Origin: Dicyema japonicum
Taxonomy: Eukaryota; Dicyemida; Rhombozoa; Dicyemidae
Direction of reading: 5' to 3'
Length of the DNA: 64,000 nt
NCBI GenBank assembly: GCA_011109175.1
Contig: RDEW01000027.1
Location: 818,703-882,702 of the forward strand
The position numbers and the translations under genes were made by a program. Under the pieces are notes generated by a model. It was given only the letters and a program-made list of their open reading frames with translations, searched no databases and had not been told where the DNA came from. The stretch's first letter is position 1, and the number at the start of each line of letters is the position of its first letter. Positions 43,626 to 54,419 of this stretch are shown here, in pieces.

Positions 43626-44135
43626 CCGCTTCAGAAGAAGGTAGAGAAGTAGATCCGCCTTTTTCCATTTTCATCGCACCTCCTAACGTCGCGGACATCA
43701 CTTCATTCTTCGGCGGAATGGTTTCCATAATGTAATCTTCACCAGAGGATTTAGTCTTCTCCCTGACTAAACCAGAGGTCGACTAAAAATATACTGATAT
43801 TTACTTGATTTAATTAAATAATTTTTTTAATACAAAAGAAAAACGTAAAAACTAGCAGTAAGCAACTTCTGGCAGCTCTCATTAAAAAATTCACATTTTA
43901 TAAGCGCAATTAGATATTTAAAATATTTTCTTATTCAAAAAACAGTGTCTAACGCATTGACTATGATTTTTTATACTTGGTCTAAAAAAATCCACTTATT
44001 CTTCCCAATCTAAAAAGATTGCCTTTCCTGGAAGGTCGCCTTTCTGATCTACCTCACCCGAGTTGATGGAAGTTCGACTGATGCTCTCCTGTAACATAAA
44101 ACCAAACTTTGGACCATCGAAGCCCTTGTCAAATT
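43626..44135. other. AT-rich spacer
   Basis: No gene or element block recognised. Confidence 0.35.
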
Positions 44136-44139
44136 AACA

Positions 44140-44610
44140 TAAACGAAAAAAGTAAAGGTCCTTGAACTCAGGAACCTTTTGAAAAAACCAGGAGGCTGAC
44201 AAATGCATACTTCAAGATACAAGACTGTCTACCTCCACTCACACCCCGTCTTCTATGGTTATAACATTACCCGACGTGAGCGCCCATCTTGTCACGATGG
44301 CGGAGTCATCACACTAATCAGAAAAAAATTGCCAACGCAGATATAGAATATGTTCACTTTCCCCCTTCTGTGGAGTACATCATCATTTCAATTTCAACAA
44401 ACGTTGGCAACATCACCATATTAAACATGTACTGAGCGCTGAGATATTCCCTTCTCTCCATTCTAAAATATCGAAGACGCTGGATTTACTTGCCTTCTTG
44501 AATCCGTTGGTAATGGTGAACGACCGTGGTGGTGAACCAAGAGAGGTGTTTTGGTTGCGATTCAACGTGCACAGATACTATCGCAAACACATCAAGTCAT
44601 CGTTGTGCTC
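44140..44610 (+). mobile_element. APE-type endonuclease fragment of a LINE
   Basis: The plus strand reads SHPVFYGYNITRRERPS, GGVITLIRKKLP, and then YIIISISTNVGNITILNMY. These are the landmarks of the N-terminal apurinic-like endonuclease domain of LINEs (the GY..RR.R....GGV block, then the middle strand with N-Y). Frames are broken and the N- and C-terminal motifs are not readable. It is the only clear APE domain in the window. Confidence 0.6.
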
Positions 44611-44824
44611 GGGTTCAGTATCTAGTACTGCTAAAGATTTGAAAAAGAGGAAGTACCGTGGCAATGGTGATTGACTAGCCATCCAGCATAGTACCAACAA
44701 TGACACGATGCCTCTTAAGATTCATTTGAGTTAATAAGGGGATCAACAGAAGAAATTGGGGTCTCAAGTCGTTGCTCTTGACTGTGAGCAGACGTCCCAA
44801 CATTTAGTTTATTTTTTTAAAAAA

Positions 44825-45030
44825 ATTTATTCAGTCAGGGCCGGCCGTTATAAAACTATTTCTTAATTTTATTTTTATAAATTCGTTAACTTAACTTAAA
44901 AATGGGTTAAATAAAAGTAGTTATATTTAAGAAATATTAAAAACGCATTGGACAGGATTCCTACCTGCGCGGGGCGAACCCCAGCAGCTTTCTAGGCTGC
45001 CGACTTAACCACTCAGCCACCAATCCTTTT
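44825..45030. repeat. Diverged duplicate of the 39860-40050 segment
   Basis: Matches 39860-40048 from CAGTCAGGGC (C-terminal codons of the endonuclease-type element) through its 3' tail, the TTAAGAAATATTAAAAACG spacer and the tRNA-Ser. Small indels and substitutions are spread along its length. Outside these limits the two loci do not match. Confidence 0.95.
44945..45026 (-). pseudogene. tRNA-Ser(AGA) pseudogene
   Basis: Diverged copy of the tRNA at 39967-40047. The anticodon arm (AGA) is intact, but the B box reads GGTAGGAATCC instead of GGTTCGAATCC, destroying the T-loop. The acceptor stem no longer pairs fully (5' GGATTGG against 3' CCAATGC), and an extra base lies in both the variable and T arms. 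Confidence 0.9.
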
Positions 45031-45499
45031 ATATTGCTAATATTCTTCTTATAATCATTTCTATCATTTTAATTGTTTTTGTTGAATTTTTTGTTAATGA
45101 TCTTTGTTTCAGGCTCTTTTTGCTAATTGTTCCTTTTTGTTACAATCATTTATGGACAAGCAATTAAAAGGGAATAAGAATGACATAGCTGATTGTGTAG
45201 AGTTGCAAAATGGTGTAAAATTGGAACTTTAAGAAATTGTCTAGAAAAAATTAAGTTCCAAAATAAGGAAATTTAGTCTTTCTTTTACTTCTTTTTGAGA
45301 ATCTTCACCAGCAATCAACCTGACTTCTCTCTCTGACTGTGGGTTCGCCGGGTAGAAAATCCCTTTCCATTTTTTCGGATAAGGTCTTCAAGTTATGAGG
45401 GAATTAGTTTTTCTAGTTTTCCTAGATTATAATAGTAGTGGCTGTTAAGGCCTGAATGTCCCGATTCTTTGTTAGTTCGTCCAGGACAGGTTGATTCAG

Positions 45500-46440
45500 G
45501 CATAGCTGACAGATGGCTCAATGAATTGTTTGTACAACAATTTCAAAGCTGAGAAAGGGGTTTTAATGCACCGAAGATAGTTTTGATTATCCTTAGCTTT
45601 TTGAGCAGCTTCCAGAGACAGCGTCGACGTGAGATGAAAAGGAATGTGTGTGTCGAAGGTGATCCCCAAGATTTTCAGTTTTTCGTGAAAGGTATTTTTG
45701 TCTGATTGATAAATATATCCACTGTCATTTGTCCAAGTCGTTTGTCTGAGGTAAATAAAGGCGAAGAAGATTTTTCAGTAGATATATCAAGTCTGTTATA
45801 ATTTAGCCAAATTTGAATCTTGTGAAGGAATTCTTGTAGTCTTTCTGATGCCTTTGGGATATCTTGATCGCGGGATCCGATTAATAGTCATCAGCATATG
45901 ATAGAAATCGTCTTTATTATCGTGTTGTGGTAAATCGGACATGTATAAGTTAAATAAGGCGGGTGATAAAGGGGAACCTTGTGGGACACCATTGGGTAGC
46001 AATCTTGAAACTGATTTGGTCCCATCCATGTATACCCGGGACCTTCTTCCATTGATGAAGTTGGCTAGCCAGAGTTTTATATTGGAGTTGACGGAGATGC
46101 AAACAATTTCTGGGTTAGGATTTTCCTGAGACAGACTCGAAGGCCTTTTGTAAATCGATCGAGCAAACGACAGTTTTGAGGTGGCAAGGATTTATATTAA
46201 AGTCTTCAAGGTTAAATTGGTTGAGGGAAGTTAGGTGGGTAGAAGTTGAATAACCCCTTCTGAATCCATGTTGTAGGATGAAAAAAGGAAAGGAAGGGGT
46301 TATAAGATTAAGAATCAGTTTTTCCAATAATTTTGATAAGGTGCATAGTAAAGAGATTGATCGAAATGATGCAGGACTGTCCTTAGGCTTCCCAGGCTTA
46401 AGGATTGGGCGTATATGGACAGTTTCCAGATAGTTGGAAT
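45500..46440 (-). mobile_element. Decayed LINE RT copy
   Basis: On the minus strand, from about 46400: a decayed SFRSISLLCTLSKLLEKLI region, FILQHGFRRGYSTSTHLTSL, SIDLQKAFESVSGK (motif A), SRLLPNGVPQGSPLSPALFN (motif B region) and a damaged motif C region near 45890. It belongs to the main LINE family; the copy at 12171-13985 reads SPALFNL in the same place. No 3' UTR is seen. Confidence 0.85.
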
Positions 46441-46495
46441 TGTATTCATGTTTATTGAATAATTGAAAATCACTGTGATTGCATCAATTGAATCT

Positions 46496-46581
46496 GCTGA
46501 TAGTTGATTGACTCATTGGATTTCCAGTTTCCCACACACTAATCGGCTGATAGTTGATTGACTCATTGGATTTCCAGTTTC
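46496..46581. repeat. 36-bp direct repeat, 50-bp spacing
   Basis: GCTGATAGTTGATTGACTCA begins a 36-bp sequence present at 46496-46531 and again at 46546-46581 without change. No transposon lies between the copies. A simple local duplication. Confidence 0.95.
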
Positions 46582-47139
46582 TTAGTCTCGTTCCGAGTTA
46601 ATTTTGACTGAATCATTTTTTTCAATAAAAATTATTTTTGGAATTTTAAATATTTCACCAAATTAAAAAAATAATAGGAAGCTAGAAGATACTTGTTCGC
46701 GCTCCGTGTGCACATGGTCTATCTCAGCGCTTCCGATTCGTTTTGAGTTCCTACCCTCAAAAATTTTAAAAACCAATCTCCCGATTTTAAATCTAATAGA
46801 ATTTGAATTTTATTCAAAAATTAATTAGCTAGCTCTTTGAGACTTTTTCTGCCTTTTAGTTTTAATTAATTTTTTCGAAACGTGGTTTTTTGTTCGTTAG
46901 TGCAATTCTGAAATCGTTTTCACGGTTAGGACCGATTCGGTACTTAGTTTTTATATATAGTAGAGGTGAAAATCCAGATTCACGTTGTTTCAAATTTCAC
47001 CAGAACTTGCAGTGCTCTTTTCGCATGGGTCTGAAGCCTAACTTGCGAACCGCAGTAAAAAACCTCCAAAGAATTAGTCGTGCAACATTTTCAGTGATGT
47101 ACATGCTTGACTAAAATCAAATTGTCTTTATCCTCATCT

Positions 47140-47700
47140 TTATCAATATGATTTATCCGGCACTCGACACTGCGTTAGAATGACAAAAAACTCCACATCT
47201 TGCTTATTTGAGTTTTGAAATAATCTAAAATCTTAAGAAAATCTCTTCAAAGTCTTTATCATTCTGCCCTCACTTGTTTATGGATGTGAAGGATAGTTCT
47301 TTATTCCGAGGACAAAGGGGTCATTCTGCTATAGAAAATTCAAGGAGAATGGCTATCAAATTTGTTCTCCAATTAATGCCTAATATAAAACTGAGTACGG
47401 ATCATGGAATATTGAAAACTGTTAGAGTGTGGAGAAGAGGATTATATCTTTCCGTAAGAATTCATGTGGTTTGCCTTCAAATATCCAGATCATTGTAGAT
47501 AAAACCAGTTGGGGAGGAACTACGGTGAAGACTCTAGACCCCTCAAGACAGAACCCATGTTATCAGAAAAGTCACTCAACTATGACCTAACTATCCGTAA
47601 AAATAATTAACTAAGAGACCAGTGTGTTCACATGGCGGCTCTTCGCTTACAAGATTTATTAGCAAAATTGGACTGGAAGAGATTTAAACTCTGATCTTAT
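47140..47700 (+). mobile_element. Possible LINE C-terminal remnant
   Basis: Short frames around 47270-47520 (SAIENSRRMAIKFVLQLMP) have the feel of the region after RT. No diagnostic motif, so the call is weak. Confidence 0.3.
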
Positions 47701-48600
47701 GTCCACCTGACGATTTCTTGTTCAAAACTTCGGGTTTCCAATATTTCATGTGTCCTTCACCTCATCCATGCTCACGAGAACAAAAAAATAAGAGTTTTCA
47801 TTCATCACAAAGCTAAGTAGACATTCCATGCGACACAGGTACATCACCTCAACCTTCCAACCAATTGACCACTTATTGGTCCTAAAAGATAAAAATTTTG
47901 CTATCTTAACATTACCGAACTAAACATTTAAGAACTCTGGATATAGCGGGAAGAAGTTAAGAGTTAACTCTAATAAAGGTGTATCCAAATTCCACGGTCG
48001 GTGTGAGATGTATCCTTTCAAGCATCACGTCTATTCATGTCCACCCATGACAGAGCCTTTCCACTAGAGTAAGGTAGAAACACTGCATCAATCAAATCTT
48101 TTTTCCGAGACCACCGTTAAAACGAAAAAAACAAACTAAGTGATCTGACAAATTTAATTCAGACTCTCAGCTTTGCTCGATGCTCTTGCCTCGATTCTAC
48201 ACAAGCTGGTCGGAGTCGGGTTTTCTTCTGATCACGTTTAATCAGGTCTCCCTCACGACTCTTTCGGATTAGGATCTCCAAGGGTGTGACATCATGTTCT
48301 TTTTGTTCATAGACCACTTCTCAGTCTTTTTGTGTAACCACGCCCTTTTATGTGTAACCGCTATTTTCTGTGCATTAATCCAAGAGATGTAAGGTCCTCA
48401 CGAAGCACATGCATAGGGAAGGCACGGCTCAATGTACTGAGAGTAATTTGCTTTTAGTATGGTTGGTCTCTGTTATGTTTTTTAGTAGTTTTATTTTTCT
48501 CACATTGTTTAACACATTTGCAACGCGTCACGAGAAGCACATATGCATATCACAGACCACTCCCAGGCTTCTTTGCCATTTCTTAACTGTCGGTGGAGAT
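47700..48600. other. No gene recognised
   Basis: No open frame with motifs on either strand, no recognised repeat. Confidence 0.35.
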
Positions 48601-48616
48601 CAATAGCTAAATTATA

Positions 48617-48949
48617 ATAATAATAATAATAAAGCCTTTTCACGAGAGCCATAGTATTTTATAGCTCCGCATAGGCAGGACACACACTTTATTTAAGTAA
48701 AGAACAGTTAATTTTAACTAATCGTAGAACCAAGGAATGATCTTCACTTCTTTTTTCTTTTTCTTGTGTGAGTGTCCTTTCTAGACAAATCCAGTTCCGC
48801 AGTGAGTATTCACTGATGACGGCGTCACTCGTCAAACCATTTCCTGCATCGTAGATGCGTGGAACCTTCCACCAGGTGAACAGCAGCGAGATTCGAACCC
48901 GTAGCCTAAGCCACTTAAGCCCGACACCTAACCACTAAGCCACCCGGCC
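48617..48949 (-). mobile_element. tRNA-derived SINE, full-length copy
   Basis: Minus-strand copy of the 41534-41870 SINE with head GGCCGGGTGGCTTAGTGG, the B box, all body blocks and a (TTA)n/(TAA)n tail. GCTAAATTATA is found at both ends (48606-48616 and 48950-48960), an 11-bp target-site duplication. Very similar to the 41534 copy, so relatively recent. Confidence 0.95.
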
Positions 48950-49238
48950 GCTAAATTATATTATCTAAAAAGTGAAATGAAGAAAAAATTTAATTAAAAA
49001 GAATCAATTTACAGTCAATAAATATGGTAAACGTTACGGTAGTATAAATTGTTACGTTTTACCCGGCAAACAGCGTAAATACAGTCAAAATGCACCACAA
49101 ACGAAACTGATAAACATTGGAGACTCAGATTGAAAAGAACATATTCCACAGTAATTTTTGAAAGGTCAAATTCATTGGAAATAGATGGGTCGATGGACAT
49201 CACCTGCATGAGCACACCATTAGTAAACACGGGGCTCT

Positions 49239-50240
49239 TCAAACTATTGATATCTCTAAATTCTCCCCATAGTTTGCATCAATGATATGTTCCGATCTTG
49301 GGATGCCGACGACTAGCCCCAAAATGTGCTCTGATATCTGTTGGTTCTGTATTGGATAGAATATCAGATTGGAAAAAACTGGTAGTGGAATTCGTTGGGT
49401 CACAACGACTCCTTCCTTCCAATCAAAGGTCATCACTCCGATGAAAGGGTATTCAAAGGACCGCATGTTTTCGTAGAAGATTGGAAAGACCACAACTTTG
49501 CTCTCGTTGACCACATAGTGTGCCGTAGAATAGCAAGGACTATCGGTTGTCCGCAATTCCGCGAAATGGGATAATTTCACATCAAAAGTGTAAAGATAAG
49601 TTTTCACGGATCCGTCAAGCTCGGTGAGAATTCCATGAAACACAATTTTATGGCCGACAAAAAACGTGGTGTAAGAATTGAGGTTCCTTAGTTCAGGGAA
49701 CTCAAATCTTGTCCATATCCTTTCTTTTATTCGGTAAAAAAAGACTAGGCCATTGAGGGAGTACATAATCTCAAGAAGGTACTGAGAAATGGGTCGAATA
49801 ACATCGCTAGTGAGAACAAGGATGGGGTCCAATCCATCCATACAAAATGGCACCAGATGAGCCTTCGACGTTGGAGGTGGTCGAATGTGTCCCTGAACAT
49901 CCACACAGGACCATGCTCGGTCTCCAAATAAAGAAAATTGTTCAAAGCGGTTTGAGTACCGATGATGATGGCATCCTCCAAAACGGTAAAGAGTGTCCCC
50001 CATAATACAGAGTTTTTGCTCGTCGACTATTTCAGAATTAATATATTCTTCAGAAATACAGTCAGCCTTTAACGTCGAAAGGTTTTTGATCTTCTTCAAG
50101 AACTCCATCCTTCGTTTAGTTAGCATGTTCTGTATTAGGAAATTCCAGCTGCGACATACGAGCCTGAGGGAAATCAGCTGTGGAGAGGGAATGTATTGAA
50201 GGATTAGATTCTGATGGTTCAAATTTATGTCGTCACACAT
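49239..50240 (-). CDS. F-box protein, probably with kelch-like repeats
   Basis: An uninterrupted 333-aa frame from the ATG at 50240. The N-terminal 40 residues fit an F-box (NLILQYIPSPQLISLRLVCR, then SWNFLIQNML), which would dock to Skp1 in SCF ubiquitin ligases. From residue 80 a segment LYRFGGCHHH, followed by a spaced W, and then PPPTSKAHLVPF is like a kelch blade of FBXO42 (FGG, W, PP..R/K..H). Further strands follow but later blades are weak. No intron interrupts it, unlike its neighbours. Another frame continues to 49015 (SPVFTNGVLMQVM...), so the C-terminus may be longer after a splice or frame change near 49240. The substrate-binding role is inferred. Confidence 0.7.
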   Translation of the reverse strand: MCDDINLNHQNLILQYIPSPQLISLRLVCRSWNFLIQNMLTKRRMEFLKKIKNLSTLKADCISEEYINSEIVDEQKLCIMGDTLYRFGGCHHHRYSNRFEQFSLFGDRAWSCVDVQGHIRPPPTSKAHLVPFCMDGLDPILVLTSDVIRPISQYLLEIMYSLNGLVFFYRIKERIWTRFEFPELRNLNSYTTFFVGHKIVFHGILTELDGSVKTYLYTFDVKLSHFAELRTTDSPCYSTAHYVVNESKVVVFPIFYENMRSFEYPFIGVMTFDWKEGVVVTQRIPLPVFSNLIFYPIQNQQISEHILGLVVGIPRSEHIIDANYGENLEISIV

Positions 50241-50344
50241 AGAACAACATAAAACAAAATTTAAATTAAATAAATAATATTTAATTATTAAGAATAAAAT
50301 GAATGTTTAATTTCCTGTTACTTTTTGAATATAATAAATTTCAC

Positions 50345-50915
50345 ACAGGCCCTTATCCAGAACACTCCAGTGAATATAAATGAAGCAATCGGAACCACAT
50401 ACCGCCAGACAATCGCGTTGGCCGTGGAATATGCCTCTGCTACGTAGAGATTCGCGGTATCAGAGGCCACTATCCAAAGACTAAACTTACTGCAAAGGAA
50501 AACAATACGTATGCTGGGACCACAATGTGGAACAAAAATACCTCCCCGGTTGACGGAAACTACAACTCGTAGATGTGGTTCCGGATCTCTTCGCATTTGC
50601 AAGGAAGATGGACACCCACTACGCCTCTCACTGTTCCACGCAAAAGAAAATCAGTTGGCTAAGAATTTTCCGTCCGCAAATTCCTAAGATCAAATATGGT
50701 CCGCATATCCAATTTCTCTGGGAAAAAGCCCACGCCTCTCCAAATTCTCATGAAAGAGGAACATCGTGGATTCAGAAAAACTGTGTGTACTATGGAAGAT
50801 CACAGCAAAAGCTCTCGATCCTGTTGAGGTCAACCGGGATCACTTAATTAGTTGGTTTAACTCCTATCTTGGTATTCCCTTTTTCAGGGTTAGATAATAA
50901 TAATAAAAAAGGCAG
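50345..50915 (+). mobile_element. LINE 3' fragment
   Basis: Reads TIALAVEYASATWRFAVSEA (the conserved C-terminal segment, compare TIEYACSVWRFAI), GSLRICKEDGHP, and ends LLRSTGIT, followed by GGGATCACTTAATTAGTTGG and a TTAGATAATAATAATAAAA tail. 5' truncated, two frames. Confidence 0.85.
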
Positions 50916-51244
50916 AAAGGGGAAAGCGACTAAGCCGATAATCATCTTGTTCGCTTTCACTTATAAAAACTAAATTTGAATGACTAACTCCAAATGACTT
51001 TTAAACACTCAGTAGATCGCCACCGCGAAAGAGAATTGTTTTTAAAAAACACAATATTAGTGATTTAATCAAATTGTCAATGAGAAATCGATTTAAGTCA
51101 ATTCTCAATTACGCATTTAGAATTGCGAATAATTATGCAACTATCGTTCACGACAATGACCTCTTTTTCTTGGCAGATGAAGCATGATTTGTTATTAATG
51201 TCTTTGATTCTGTTTATGACTAAAACCACAAATTGGCACAATAA

Positions 51245-51480
51245 AGGCTTAAAAAATAAGGGGAAATAAATAGTAATTTAGGCAGCATAAATGGCTGTTT
51301 CCTCTGACAATAGATATCGAAATACGCGTCCGAAGCCATCTAGGCTCGAATTGATCATTGGTGACTTTTTGGATCATTGAGTCGATCCGACGGACTAAAT
51401 CGCCCGGTTGTGAGCTAAGGATTCCTGACGTTTCAATACCAAAGGGGACAAACAAATGGTCCTTCAAAATACTTTAGTAC
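51245..51480 (-). mobile_element. 3' end of the endonuclease-type retroelement
   Basis: Minus-strand frame HLFVPFGIETSGILSSQ, RRIDSMIQKVTN, RISISIVRGNSH: the same C-terminal block as 31918-32160 and 37357-37410. Truncated copy. Confidence 0.75.
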
Positions 51481-52068
51481 TTCTTTCTTATGTGATCCTC
51501 TACTTGCTTAGAAGAATAGCCAAGGTCTGATGGGGAGGCTTAAATGAACCTCATTTTTTTGAAATAAAGTACCTTCAATAATAGAATGATATTCCATTTA
51601 TAGAGACTCTACAGCCCCGATCGTCCGTCTCTGAATTCCTTAGTTTTATTTCTTTTCTTCGACTTCTCCTAGTCTTCAGACTCTGTTAACCTTCGACAGA
51701 TCACTGATAAGTACTGACAGAATGTTAATGACCAGAGGAATATCACTTATCCCTAATTGCTAAAGTCGCCTAGTATATATCATTGAAAACGCTTTCGTAT
51801 GCGTTTTTAGATATTCCGGCATAATATTAACAATTACTACAACCACAGGTGCAGTTTCTGAGATATATCAAAAACCAACAACAAGCATCAACAAATTAAA
51901 AATATATGAAATTTTAAAATTAATAAATTTTATATAAAACTTATTTAATCTTAGAATCAAAAATTTAGTAGAAATATTAATTAAAATATATAATCGATTA
52001 ATTTTCGAGTTACTATGGAAATATATTGTTATTTTTGATTTTATAATTATACATTACATGAACTGCGA
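51481..52068. other. AT-rich intergenic sequence
   Basis: 5' flank of the phosphatase gene. Strongly AT-rich from 51890; no element block seen. Confidence 0.4.
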
Positions 52069-53676
52069 ATGAAAAGTACCAATTGCGGATTAAAATTTAA
52101 GGAGATTTTAGCAAGGACAAAAAGCCCAACTTCTCTCATGCTAAATCTGAAAAAACACGTTCAAATCTCATGAAAGAAAAGATTTCTGATCATAAAGAAA
52201 CCACTAAAGAAGAAGAAAACCGCAACAATCTTGGAAAGGAAAAAACCGCAGAGAAAGAACTGGAAAATAATGAAGATGAAGATAAAGAATTCACCTCAAA
52301 CAGTTATGAGCCATATGGAAGGATCCATCAGCGAATCAAAAGTAGTAGTTTGCGAAATAAGCATTCATCAGTGTTGTTCCCAATCAAAACCAACTGGGCC
52401 CGTCTAAAGTTTTCGTATAACTGATCGTAGAAGGGAAAAAACCGATTGGAACAGTCTACTCAGGTTTTTTCCTGACAAAAAGCTCAATTTTTACTTTGGT
52501 ACGTGGAACATGAATGACCAAAAAGTATACATTACATAAATTCTAAGACTCTTCCAGAGAGGCTGATGGAGTTTATTCTACCGCTAGAAATTGAATGGCT
52601 GGGGGACATTTATATAATAACAACCCAGGAAAGCACATCCATGATGTATTTTGCGATTGTGTGAGAATAGTCATAAATGGGTGGTGGCAATTCAACGGAT
52701 CCTCGGAATTTACTACTATATGCTCACTCACTCCCAGTTCGGCAGTCTGAGTACTCTCATATTTGTTCGAAGGGACATTCTGTGGTACTGTGCCGGTTTT
52801 CGTTTTATCTTATCGCTTGACAGTTCAGTCCGTTCATCAGATCTCTACACGTGCTGGTTCCAAGATAAAGACCAAAGGGGGATTGGCTGTCAAACTAATT
52901 GTTTTTGGGACTCCGTTTATCATAGTCAACTCCCATCTGACATGTAGCTTTTTTATTCTAACAAAAGCTGGGGATGAAGAGGTTGAGGCTCGCATAAACG
53001 ACTACAACAAGATCTTTGCCTTCGTCAAAGAAAATTTTCAAATAAACCCGGAAATAGACAACATCTTCTGGTTGGGAGACTTGAACTTTCGTTTAAACGG
53101 AGATCTGAAGGATATTAGACCAATATTGTCGTCTTCAGCCATGGAAGAAAAAGATAAAATAACTGAAATGATCAAATTTGATTCCCTCAAAACTTTGATT
53201 GAGTCAAGTTTTATGGAAATTTTCAAATTTTAGAAAAAATCTTTGAAAACTTCATCGAGCCTTCCATAAAATTTCTGCCCACTTATAAGGTAGACCTGAG
53301 CACGAATCAATACGTCTATAATCGAAGGATACCAGCGTATACTGTGAGGGATTTCAATGATATCTAGGACAGAATTTTGTACTGTCTGAGTCAGAATATG
53401 AAAATATCCTGTCTTCATTACAACAGTGCTGTGCTGTACACGTCAGATCACAGGCCAGTCTATGCATTTTTCGAGATTTTTATGGAAGAAAATAACTCTG
53501 ACAAACTGTACGCTAACTGTTGAACTTTAGCTGCGGCTCAGCCCCAGGAGGATACGCTAGAAAAGTTTATAAAAAGGGTAAGATATTAAAAATTATGTTT
53601 AGTTGTTCCTCAAGAACGAAAGTCAAGTCGTTTTACGCAAAAAGTGAAGACCACTTCTTATTGCTCAATTCTGTGA
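52069..53676 (+). CDS. INPP5E: Inositol polyphosphate 5-phosphatase, INPP5E-like, with CaaX end
   Basis: Removes the 5-phosphate of phosphoinositides; INPP5E acts in cilia. Ten introns (52076-52101, 52409-52430, 52525-52547, 52646-52670, 52796-52823, 52944-52967, 53208-53233, 53344-53367, 53508-53530, 53578-53602; 22-28 nt) give an unbroken 453-aa frame. A lysine/glutamate-rich N-terminus leads into the catalytic core: FFPDKKLNFYFGTWNM, TQES, FVRRDILWYC, SKIKTKGGLAVK, VNSHLTSGDEEVEAR, FWLGDLNFRL, KFLPTYK, PAYTDRILY and TSDHRPVYAFFEI. Each is a 5-phosphatase motif, and PAYTDR (not PAWCDR) fits INPP5E. The last two introns are needed to reach the end YCSIL, a CaaX-type prenylation signal where INPP5E also has one. 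The first intron and start at 52069 are tentative; 52170 is the alternative ATG. Confidence 0.95.
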
Positions 53677-53749
53677 GTCCAATAGATTTCTAATTTTTAT
53701 AATAAAGATGATTTTATTGAAATGGTTGTGTTTTTTAGATACTAACTAT

Positions 53750-54060
53750 TTATTATTAGTGGTTGAGGTATTCTATTTGGGCCACGTGCTGCTATGCGGC
53801 TACCTTCACTCTGGTGGCGTCATCGGATCCACCTCACTCAGAAGTCGTTCAATGTCTGGCCGGCATTCAAAAGGATCCATCTATTTATTTCACCGGGAGA
53901 CAATTTCACTCCCTGTAGACGAGTTATGGAATCAACCTTATTTCCTCGGACAACGCTCTCTGGATCACTGTGCTTTGGTGAAGGTTCTGCTGGAACGCGT
54001 TAGGGTCAGGGAATTTGTCACTTAGTTTTACCCTTGGTCTTTGGAATAATTTAATTAGTT
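53750..54060 (+). mobile_element. LINE 3' fragment
   Basis: Frames at 53708-54025 end VREFVT, followed by CTTAGTTTTACCCTTGGTC, a diverged version of the family 3' UTR (compare the minus-strand end near 19700). It begins about 75 bp downstream of the phosphatase stop codon. Confidence 0.5.
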
Positions 54061-54164
54061 ATTAGTGTTTAAGGTGGTGACGTGGCTCTCTTGTACAAGT
54101 GTCTTTCTATCTACCAGCCTGTTCTCTCTTGGCACCCTGCATGCCAGAGGACTCAATCCTATGT

Positions 54165-54360
54165 ATAAAAAAACTCGAATTCTGTTTCAATCCTATGCTC
54201 AATGCCAAAACTATTGGAAAAACTAGTCCTTTTAAAAATTAAGGACGTTCTGCCGGAGATGTCATTTTGCACGGATTCAACAATCCATGAAGGACATCCT
54301 ATTGTAGGAGTGCTGTTTGCTAGAGGAAAACTCAACCCATGACGGTCCAAACTTTTTACT
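54165..54360 (+). mobile_element. LINE RT fragment
   Basis: Reads MPKLLEKLVLLKIKDVLPE, the RT motif 1-2 segment (compare LSKVLEKLVLIRISPVLHLP at 10700), then breaks. Short remnant. Confidence 0.6.
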
Positions 54361-54419
54361 ATGAAGAGCCTGAAAATGTGGGTGGACCTGGTTCAAAGAG
54401 GAGACTAATTAATTGAGAC

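Noticed and set aside
48606-48640. (TAA)n microsatellite as an independent feature
   Set aside because: It is the tail of the minus-strand SINE, inside its target duplications.
53038-53418. Minus-strand open frames inside the phosphatase gene
   Set aside because: They are shadows of the plus-strand exons, which carry all 5-phosphatase motifs.
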